Positions 34,282 to 40,989 of a stretch of DNA of 64,000 nucleotides are shown piece by piece. Under the pieces are notes generated by a model. It saw nothing but the letters and a program-made list of their open reading frames with translations. It ran no database searches and had not been told where the DNA came from. The stretch covers positions 805,512 through 869,511 of the forward strand of contig NZ_FMCS01000001.1 of the NCBI RefSeq assembly GCF_900091435.1, given 5' to 3'. This DNA is from Micromonospora chaiyaphumensis. GTDB taxonomy: Bacteria; Actinomycetota; Actinomycetes; Mycobacteriales; Micromonosporaceae. Every line of letters starts with the position of its first letter. The first letter of the stretch is position 1. The position numbers were made by a program, and so were the translations under genes.

Positions 34282-34504
34282 CCGACACCCCCGTACCGCC
34301 GGCGGCCCCCGCGCGTGCCGTCCGCAGCATCACCCTGTCGCATCGCCGCCGCCGGCGGGCGGCTTTTCACCCGAGCCCGCCCGGGCGGTGGGCTCGCCGG
34401 CATTCGCCTACCACCGCCCGCCGCCGCGCCTAGGGTGGGAATCGGACCGGACCGTCCCGCCGCCCCGGCGGGCGGTCACCGACGGCACCTGGCGAGGAGC
34501 GGAC

Positions 34505-34672
34505 GTGACGCAGCCGGAAGAGGACCAGGAGAAGAGCAAGAAGACCGACGACGTCCTGTACTCCGCGGACGGGGACCCGCACCACAACCTGGCCCAGGCG
34601 CCGCAGCCCGACGAGCACCTGACGCCCCGCTACGAGCACGACGGCGAGACGGAGCCCGTCGGCGAGGAGTGA
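34505..34672 (+). CDS. Small acidic protein of unknown function (55 aa)
   Basis: GTG 34505 is preceded by GAGGAG at 5 nt and opens a 55-codon frame rich in Asp, Glu and His. It contains KKTDDVLYSADGDPHHNLAQ and ends in EPVGEE. The strong ribosome site and Micromonospora-like codon use argue that it is real. It looks intrinsically disordered and cytoplasmic. It is convergent with the DUF2238 gene. No family is recognised. Confidence 0.7.
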   Translation: MTQPEEDQEKSKKTDDVLYSADGDPHHNLAQAPQPDEHLTPRYEHDGETEPVGEE

Positions 34673-34681
34673 GCCCTCCGC

Positions 34682-35371
34682 TCAGGGCTCCGGCGACAGG
34701 TCGGTCCGGGCCGCCACGGCGTCGACGGCGGCGCCCGGCGGGGCGCCGGCCGGCATCTGGCGGTCGTGCAGGCGGCTGAGCAGCGCCAGCGAGGTGATCG
34801 CGCCGACCAGCGCCAGGAACATGTCCCACTGGGTGTCCCAGACGTCTCCCTGGGTGGCGAGGAAGTCGTCGGCCGCCGCCCCGCCGGCCAGCGCCGCCCA
34901 CCACTCGATCATCTCGAAGAGGGCGCTGAACGCCAGGCAGGCGCAGACCACCAGCGGGGCGAGCCAGCGGCTGCCGCGCAGCGGCGACCGGCGGACCAGG
35001 ATCTCGCGGACCAGGATCGCCGGCACGAAGCCCTGGATGAAGTGGCCGAGCCGGTCGTAGGGATTGCGGGACAGGTGGAACGCCTCCCGCGCCCAGTCGC
35101 CGACCGGCGTGCGCGCGTAGCTGTAGTGGCCGCCGACCACGAGGATCAGCGCGTGCACGGCGAGCAGGCAGCAGAGCAGCGTGGTCAGTGGGAACCGGCG
35201 CCAGGTGACCAGCACCAGCGGGATGCCGACGAGCACCCAGACCGTCTCCAGCAGCCAGGTCAGCCGGTCGTACGGCCGGATGCCGGAGGCCACCAGGGCG
35301 GCGAGGACCAGGACCAGCAGCGCCGGTGGGACGAGTCTGCGTGCTCGGGACACCGGCGACCGCCTGTTCAC
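34682..35371 (-). CDS. DUF2238 (YjdF-like) membrane protein
   Basis: A 229-residue protein with six hydrophobic helices. The family core is YDRLGHFIQGFVPAILVREIL and FSALFEMIEWWAALAGG; the Arg, His and Glu residues within these membrane segments are conserved in the family. Function is unknown. The start is GTG 35371. It is encoded upstream of the tailoring operon terminator region and transcribed leftward. Confidence 0.88.
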   Translation of the reverse strand: MNRRSPVSRARRLVPPALLVLVLAALVASGIRPYDRLTWLLETVWVLVGIPLVLVTWRRFPLTTLLCCLLAVHALILVVGGHYSYARTPVGDWAREAFHLSRNPYDRLGHFIQGFVPAILVREILVRRSPLRGSRWLAPLVVCACLAFSALFEMIEWWAALAGGAAADDFLATQGDVWDTQWDMFLALVGAITSLALLSRLHDRQMPAGAPPGAAVDAVAARTDLSPEP

Positions 35372-35418
35372 GTCTCACCCGGTGCGGCCCGGCGCCGTCC
35401 GGAGAGGCCGACGATAGC

Positions 35419-35454
35419 GGGCGGCGGGGGCGCCCTCCGACGCCCCCGCCGCCC
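35419..35454 (-). terminator. Hairpin terminator of the polyketide-tailoring operon
   Basis: Perfect 14-bp stem GGGCGGCGGGGGCG/CGCCCCCGCCGCCC with an 8-nt loop, directly after the TcmI-like gene stop (35458). Confidence 0.85.
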
Positions 35455-35457
35455 GGG

Positions 35458-36123
35458 TCAGTCCTCGGCCTGCCAGCGGTAGAACACGGTGGCCACCGAG
35501 TCCTGCGGCCCGTGCCATTCCTCCGGCCGGTACGGGCTCACGTACGGCGCCAGGTCCTGCATCACCTTCGCGAAGACCGGCTTCGCGTCGTGGTTGCTCC
35601 GGGTCGCCTCGGCGGCCGACGCCTCCTGTTCGAGCAGGTGGACGTAGACGTCGTCGATCGAGTAGAGCCAGCGCCCGGTGACGCCCAGCTCGGTCGGCAG
35701 CGGGCCGGCGTCGGACTCGGCGAAGACCCGGGCCACGTCCGGTTCGGCGCCGGGCTTGATCCGCCCGACGATCACGGTCAGCGTGGTCTCCGCGGGCGGC
35801 TCCCCCTCCGGGGCCCAGTGGTAGAACTCCTTGGCCACCGAGTCGGACGGGTTCTTCCAGTACCTCGGGTACGGCGTCACGTACGGGCCGATGGCCTCGG
35901 CGATCTTCTGGAACGCGGGCAGGCCCCGGGTCTGGCCCGAGATCCTCGGGTCCTGCTCGCGCTCGATGACGTGGATGTAGAGGTCGTGGTGAGACAGCAG
36001 GATGCGCCCGATGACCCCGAGGTCCTGAGGCCGGGTGGCCTTGTCGTAGTGGCCGAAGACGTCACCGACGATCTTGTCGCTGCCGGGGACCATGTGGCAG
36101 ACGATCACGTTCCGGAAGACCAT
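35458..36123 (-). CDS. Tandem TcmI-type polyketide cyclase (two-domain)
   Basis: A 221-residue protein made of two TcmI-family ferredoxin-like cyclase domains. Repeat 1 (about 1-105) contains FGHYDKATRPQDLGVIGR and HDLYIHVIE, ending DSVAKEFYHW; repeat 2 (about 110-221) contains VFAESDAGPLPTELGVTGRW and DVYVHLLEQE, ending DSVATVFYRW. TcmI proteins close aromatic rings on type II polyketides; most are single-domain and form homodimers, so this is a covalent dimer. ATG 36123 has AAGGAG 6 nt upstream. It is the last gene of the operon, after the P450, monooxygenase and ABM genes. Confidence 0.92.
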   Translation of the reverse strand: MVFRNVIVCHMVPGSDKIVGDVFGHYDKATRPQDLGVIGRILLSHHDLYIHVIEREQDPRISGQTRGLPAFQKIAEAIGPYVTPYPRYWKNPSDSVAKEFYHWAPEGEPPAETTLTVIVGRIKPGAEPDVARVFAESDAGPLPTELGVTGRWLYSIDDVYVHLLEQEASAAEATRSNHDAKPVFAKVMQDLAPYVSPYRPEEWHGPQDSVATVFYRWQAED

Positions 36124-36164
36124 GACTGCTCCTTGACTGGGTTCGGGTGGGCGGGCGGAAAGGC

Positions 36165-37391
36165 TCAGGCGGCGAAGGTGACCGGCAGCTCCAGCAGGCC
36201 GCGGAACGGCGACGCGGCCGGCAGCCGGCGGACCTCGTCGGTGGGCACGCCGAGCCGCAGCCCGGGCAGCCGGCGCAGCAGCGCGGCGAGTGCGATCTGC
36301 GCCTCCATCCGGGCCAGCGAGACGCCGAGGCAGTAGTGCAGGCCGTGCCCGAAGCCCAGGTGCGGACCGCGGACCCGGCGCAGGTCCAGCCGGTCGGGGT
36401 CGGTGAAGTGCGCGGGGTCGTGGTTCGCCGCGTTGATGGCCACACCGACGATCGAGCCGCGCGGGATGCACACCCCCTCGTACTCGATGTCCTCGGTGGC
36501 GATCCGCGGGCTGGCCACCGGCAGCGGGCCGTCGAACCGCAGCAGCTCCTCGATAGCGGCCGGCAGCAGTTGGGGCGTGGCGCGCAGCAGCTCCAGCTGT
36601 TCGGGATGGGTGAGCAGGGCGAGCACCGCGTTGCCGAGGAAGTCCGCGGTGGTCTGGTGCCCGGCGAACACCAGCAGGAAGGTGGTGGTGACCAGCTCCG
36701 CCTCGGAGAGCGTCCCGTCGCGGTCGACCGCGTCGATGAGCGCGCCGATGATGTCGTCGGCCGGGTCGCCGCGCTTGGCCCGCACCAGGTCGGCGAAGTA
36801 GTGGTGCAGGCGCAGCTGGGCCTCCTGCACGGCCGCCCGCTCCTCCTGCGGAGGCCGGCGGGTCGAACCGGAGGTGCGGATCACCTGGGTCCAGTCGAGC
36901 ACCCGGTCGTGGTCCTCCGGCGGCACCCCGAGCAGCTCGCAGATGACCGTCATGGGCAGCGGGATGGCGAAGTCGTGCATCAGCTCGGCCTCGCCGTGCG
37001 GGAGCATCTTGTCGATGAGGTGGTCGACGACCTGCGCCACCCGCGGCCGCAGCGCCTCGATCCGCCGCGGCGCGAACGCCTGGGACACCACCCGGCGCAG
37101 CCGGGTGTGTTCGGGCGGGTCGGAGTTGAGCATGTTGCGGTTCAAGCCCTCCGAGTTCGGGCCGAAGATCCGCAGGTAGTGCTGGCCGGGGCCGTAGAGG
37201 TCCTTGGACAGGCGCGGGTCGGTCAGCGCCGCCCGGGCGTCGTCGAAGCGGGTGATGAGCCAGGAGTCGAAGCGCGGGGAGCTGACCGGGCACACCGGCC
37301 GGTCGTTCCGCAGCCGGGCGAAGGTCGGGTAGGGGTCGGCGGCGAACCCGTCGGTGTAGAGCTCGTTCGCCGGCACGGCGTCCTCGGTCAT
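36165..37391 (-). CDS. Cytochrome P450
   Basis: A 408-residue bacterial class I P450. I-helix oxygen-binding motif VFAGHQTTADF, ExxR as EELLR, and the heme loop FGHGLHYCLGVSLARME with Cys near residue 354 are all present. Residues are of the CYP105/107-like size. It would hydroxylate or couple rings on the polyketide-type substrate suggested by its neighbours and needs a ferredoxin from elsewhere, since none is in the operon. ATG 37391 overlaps the ABM stop (ATGA). Confidence 0.95.
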   Translation of the reverse strand: MTEDAVPANELYTDGFAADPYPTFARLRNDRPVCPVSSPRFDSWLITRFDDARAALTDPRLSKDLYGPGQHYLRIFGPNSEGLNRNMLNSDPPEHTRLRRVVSQAFAPRRIEALRPRVAQVVDHLIDKMLPHGEAELMHDFAIPLPMTVICELLGVPPEDHDRVLDWTQVIRTSGSTRRPPQEERAAVQEAQLRLHHYFADLVRAKRGDPADDIIGALIDAVDRDGTLSEAELVTTTFLLVFAGHQTTADFLGNAVLALLTHPEQLELLRATPQLLPAAIEELLRFDGPLPVASPRIATEDIEYEGVCIPRGSIVGVAINAANHDPAHFTDPDRLDLRRVRGPHLGFGHGLHYCLGVSLARMEAQIALAALLRRLPGLRLGVPTDEVRRLPAASPFRGLLELPVTFAA

Positions 37392-37708
37392 CGGTCCTCC
37401 TCCGGTGCGCTGCCCACGCTGTGCAGTACCTGGTAGGTGTGCCGCTGCGCGGACTCGCGCAGCTCGCGGATGATGGCCAGCAGCCGGTCCCGGTGCTCGC
37501 TGCGGCCGAAGGCGTCCAGCCGCTCGCGGTCCGCCCAGTCGCTGATGATCAGATAGCTGCGCGGGTCGTCGGCGTCGCGGACCAGGTCCTGGTGCAGGCA
37601 GCCGTCCAGCGTGCGGATCTCCTCGGCCGCGGTGCGCCACTCGGCCTCGAAGCGCTCCTCGCAGCCCTCCCGGGTCCGCATCGCGAGCACGGTGCGTACC
37701 CGGGTCAC
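37388..37708 (-). CDS. ABM-domain monooxygenase (antibiotic biosynthesis monooxygenase fold)
   Basis: A 106-residue ferredoxin-like ABM protein: VRTVLAMRTREGCEERFEAEW, LDGCLHQDLVRDADDPRSYLIISDWADRERLDAF. Members oxidise aromatic polyketide rings without cofactor (ActVA-Orf6 type) or act as accessory folds. GTG 37708 overlaps the flavin monooxygenase stop (GTGA), and its own stop overlaps the P450 start, so three genes are tightly coupled. Confidence 0.9.
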   Translation of the reverse strand: MTRVRTVLAMRTREGCEERFEAEWRTAAEEIRTLDGCLHQDLVRDADDPRSYLIISDWADRERLDAFGRSEHRDRLLAIIRELRESAQRHTYQVLHSVGSAPEEDR

Positions 37709-39984
37709 CGGGCACCGCCGAACACCAGGTGCAGGTGCTTGCGCAGCGCGTCGGCGTCGACCGGCTGGCTGCGGAAGCCGACGTGCCCGTCCGGGCGGAC
37801 CAGGTACAACCCGGTGCCGGTCAGCCCGTACGTGGCGCGGAACCGGCCGTCGGCGTCGCACAGCACCGGCGGGTCGAGCAGCCGCGGCTCGGCGGCGTCC
37901 GGGCTGAGCAGCAGGTACGCGTCGACCTCCCCGGCCGTCTGCCGCCGCACGTCGGCGCAGAGATCGGCCATCGCGCGCAGCGCCGCCTCGTCGGCCGACG
38001 CGTCGGCGTAGAGCAGCAGGGTGTGCCCGGTGCCGCGGGTCAGGTCGCGCAGGCGCAGGGGGTGACCGACGCCGCGCCGCAGCAGCCCGTGCACGTCGGG
38101 GGCGCGGTCGCCGGGGCGGGGGGCCTCGCCCAGCGCGTCCGGATCGGACACGGTTTCGCCGACCAGGGGGCTGTCCGCGTAGCTGAGCAGCATGGACATC
38201 TCCTGGAGGAACTGCCGCTTCAGGTCCTCGCGGTCCAGCTCGTCGGTGAACGCCATCCGCACGGCGCGGCCGACGATCTCCTCGCCCTCCGGACGCCGCT
38301 CGGTCTCGTAGCTGTCCAGCAGTCCGGGCGCGGCGATCCCGCGGACCGCCAGGGCCAGCTTCCAGGCCAGGTTCCAGGCGTCCTGGATCCCGGTGTTCAT
38401 GCCCTGCCCGCCCGCCGGCGGGTGCAGGTGGGCCGCGTCGCCGACCACGAACACGCGGCCGTCGCGGTAGCGGTCCACGATGCCGTGGCTGATCCGGAAC
38501 ACCGACGACCAGCGCAGGTTCGCGGCGCGGGTGCCGGGCGGGGCGAGGTGGTCGAGGGCGGCCTGGACGTCGGCCAGGGTCGGCGCGCCCAGCTCCGCGC
38601 TGAACCCGGGCGGGGCGTCCTGCCCGCCGGTCTGCGCGAAGAAGCGGGGCGGGGCCAGCGTGGCGATCCGGTAGCGGCGCTCGCCGCGCAGCGGGACGCA
38701 GACCAGCATGCCGTCCATCCGGCCGTCGGTCTCGTGCAGGAACCGCAGCAGGTGGCCGTCGGGCATGTCCCAGTCCACGTCGACGTCGCCGAGCATGAAC
38801 AACTGGGGGAACCGGCCCAGCCCGCCGGTGAAGGTGAGCCCGAGCAGCTCCCGGACGCGGCTGTGCGCTCCGTCGCAGCCGACCAGGTACTTCGCGCGGA
38901 CCGTCTCGGTGCCGCCGTCGGCGGTGGTGACGGTGGCCGTCACGCCGTCGTCGTCCTGGGCGAAGTCGACCAGCTCGGCGCCGCGCTGGGGGCGTACCCC
39001 GAGGGTGGCCAGTCGGGCGGTGAGGATGCGCTCGGTCTCGTACTGGGGCAGGCCGAGGTGCGCGTACGGCAGGCCGGGCAGCTCCCAGCTCATCCGGTGG
39101 GTCTCCACCCCGTTGACGAAGACCATGTTGCCGGTGAGCCAGATGCCGGCGTCCATGGCCTCCCGGACGACGCCCTGCTCCTCCCAGATCTCCATGGTGC
39201 GGCAGTGCACGCCGATCGCCTTGTCGGCCTGGCCGGCCGGGGTGGCCAGCTTGTCGATCACCCGGCAGTCGACGCCCCGCCGGGCCAGTTCGACGGCGGC
39301 GGTCAGCCCGGCGGGCCCCGCCCCGACGACGAGTACGTCCGTTGTCCTGTGCACGTCGGCCTCCCTGCCCGTGGTGGGTTGTCTCCCGCCGTCCACGTCG
39401 GGCACGACGTGGAACAGGCGGCGCCGGATGTCGAGGAGGAACGGCGCGATCGGCCCGGCCTGCGCGGAGGCGTGGGCGGGATCGGCGATCCAGCGGAGGA
39501 ACTCCTCCGCGCTGTTCCACTCGGCGAAGATGTGGTGCACGTCCGACCCGGGTTCGCGCAGCAACTGCTCGCGCCGGTACCCGGGTATCCCGGACATCCG
39601 CGCCCGGACCTCCGGGTAGCCGCGGTGGAACTCGGCGAGCCGGGGCGCCGGCACGGTCAGCTCCACGTCCACGTAGACGGTCGCGTCACCCGTCCCGTGC
39701 TCCCGCAGCACCGGGTAGTCGATCGCGCCCGCCGCCTCGGTCAGTGGCCGGACCAGCTCGGCCAACCGCGCGGCCACCGGCCCGTCCCGGTACGCGTGGA
39801 GCGCCGCCTCGTCGGCCCACTCCGTGACGACGACGAACCCGCGCGGGTCCAGGGCGTCGAGCAGCAGCTCGTGCCGGAGGTTGCCGGCCGACCCACCGAC
39901 CTGCCCCGCGACCGTCCGCCACGCGGACCGCACGGCGGGCTCGCAGCCCGGACGCGCGCGCAGCCGGAGCATCGTCCTGATCAT
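37705..39984 (-). CDS. ABM-ABM-FAD aromatic hydroxylase fusion
   Basis: One continuous 759-codon frame. Residues 1-95 and about 105-200 are two ABM-type domains (IRTMLRLRARPGCEPAVRSA; YVDVELTVPAPRLAEFHRGY). From residue 211 a flavin aromatic hydroxylase follows: VLVVGAGPAGLTAAVELARRG, DG motif (GCDGAHSRVRELL), and GDAAHLHPPAGGQGMNTGIQD, ending in a thioredoxin-like C-terminal domain, as in polyketide hydroxylases such as PgaE/MtmOIV. GTG 39354, at residue 211, has a strong GGGAGG 5 nt upstream, so a separate 549-residue hydroxylase could also be made. ATG 39984 has AAGGGG. It is the first gene of the operon. Confidence 0.9.
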   Translation of the reverse strand: MIRTMLRLRARPGCEPAVRSAWRTVAGQVGGSAGNLRHELLLDALDPRGFVVVTEWADEAALHAYRDGPVAARLAELVRPLTEAAGAIDYPVLREHGTGDATVYVDVELTVPAPRLAEFHRGYPEVRARMSGIPGYRREQLLREPGSDVHHIFAEWNSAEEFLRWIADPAHASAQAGPIAPFLLDIRRRLFHVVPDVDGGRQPTTGREADVHRTTDVLVVGAGPAGLTAAVELARRGVDCRVIDKLATPAGQADKAIGVHCRTMEIWEEQGVVREAMDAGIWLTGNMVFVNGVETHRMSWELPGLPYAHLGLPQYETERILTARLATLGVRPQRGAELVDFAQDDDGVTATVTTADGGTETVRAKYLVGCDGAHSRVRELLGLTFTGGLGRFPQLFMLGDVDVDWDMPDGHLLRFLHETDGRMDGMLVCVPLRGERRYRIATLAPPRFFAQTGGQDAPPGFSAELGAPTLADVQAALDHLAPPGTRAANLRWSSVFRISHGIVDRYRDGRVFVVGDAAHLHPPAGGQGMNTGIQDAWNLAWKLALAVRGIAAPGLLDSYETERRPEGEEIVGRAVRMAFTDELDREDLKRQFLQEMSMLLSYADSPLVGETVSDPDALGEAPRPGDRAPDVHGLLRRGVGHPLRLRDLTRGTGHTLLLYADASADEAALRAMADLCADVRRQTAGEVDAYLLLSPDAAEPRLLDPPVLCDADGRFRATYGLTGTGLYLVRPDGHVGFRSQPVDADALRKHLHLVFGGAR
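39352..39365 (-). promoter_or_regulatory. Internal ribosome site and GTG start within the ABM-FAD fusion gene
   Basis: GGGAGG (complement of 39360-39365) lies 5 nt before GTG 39354 in the same frame as the fusion gene. This spacing is as good as any in the window and is placed exactly at the domain border. Confidence 0.65.
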
Positions 39985-40243
39985 GAGGTCCCCTTCGACG
40001 GCCTGCGGGAGACGGTGGAGCGGTCGCGGCCGGTGGGCCGAGCCGCCACGTCGTCGCGCTGCGACCCTGCCGGAGGTCGCGTCAACCGGCCGTCACCGGC
40101 CGCCCCCGCGACGTCCCCGCCCGGTGACGCCGCCGGGACGGGGACGCCGCTAGGACGGCACGCGACCCGGACCGTCGTCGGTGGATCGCGTGGTCGCGCT
40201 GCGGCGCTGGTGCCGAACGGCCGGGGTGGCCGCCCGGGGGGGG

Positions 40244-40900
40244 TCAGGCGCCGGGTGTCCGGACCGTACGGAGGAGGTGACCGGCCAGGTGGAGTGTGCC
40301 GCCGCCGGTCTCCGCGACCACGTCGATCGCCCTGACCTCCGTGTCGGTCCACGCCGGACCCGCGAAGCCCGCCCGTAGCTCCTGCTCGGTCATGCCCCAG
40401 CCGTGGCCCGCCGCCGGTGACACGGCCAGCACGAAGACGGCCGCGCCCGGCGCGGCGAGGCCCGGCAGCGACGCGAGGTACCGGTCCACGGCGCCGCCGT
40501 TCCGGTGGATGCTGTGCAGCAGGCCGGAGTCGAACACCGAGTCGAACGGCGCGGACGGCAGCGACAGGTTCGTGGCGTCCTGGACCTCGAAGTGCACGGG
40601 CAGGCCCTCGCGGGCGGCCTTGGCGCGGGCCAGACCGATCGCCACCCGGGAGATGTCGACCGCCGTCACCTGGTGGCCGCGCCGGGCGAGGGCGATCGCG
40701 AGATCGCCGGTGCCGCAGCCGATGTCGAGCACCTTCGGGCCCCGGACCCCGTGGTCGAGCACGTCGGCGAGGGCCGGCTGCGGACCGCCGATGTCCCAGG
40801 GCGGCCCGCCCGAGTCGGCGGTGTCGCGGTAGACCTCGTCGTAGTCGTGTGCACCGTGGACGGGCTCGTCGCGGTGCGCCTCGACGTCTCGTGCGCTCAC
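40244..40900 (-). CDS. Class I SAM-dependent methyltransferase
   Basis: A 218-residue enzyme with motif I VLDIGCGTGDLAIALARRG, motif II VTAVDISRVAIGLA, and motif IV SVFDSGLLHSI. The group resembles small-molecule/thiol methyltransferases. GTG 40900 is the start. It is separated by 259 nt from the tailoring operon and may methylate the same product, which cannot be decided here. It is followed upstream by a LuxR-type regulator gene, separated by a hairpin. Confidence 0.9.
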   Translation of the reverse strand: MSARDVEAHRDEPVHGAHDYDEVYRDTADSGGPPWDIGGPQPALADVLDHGVRGPKVLDIGCGTGDLAIALARRGHQVTAVDISRVAIGLARAKAAREGLPVHFEVQDATNLSLPSAPFDSVFDSGLLHSIHRNGGAVDRYLASLPGLAAPGAAVFVLAVSPAAGHGWGMTEQELRAGFAGPAWTDTEVRAIDVVAETGGGTLHLAGHLLRTVRTPGA

Positions 40901-40964
40901 GTGACCCCCTGGACGACCGGCTCGGCGGCGGGAACCCGGGCTCGACCAGCACCCTACCCCGCGA

Positions 40965-40986
40965 CGGGCCGGCGCGCGCCGGCCCG
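40965..40986 (-). terminator. Hairpin terminator after the LAL regulator gene
   Basis: 9-bp stem CGGGCCGGC/GCCGGCCCG with a 4-nt GCGC loop, 4 nt beyond the LAL stop (40990). The loop is self-complementary, so the whole is a near-palindrome. Confidence 0.7.
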
Positions 40987-40989
40987 CGA

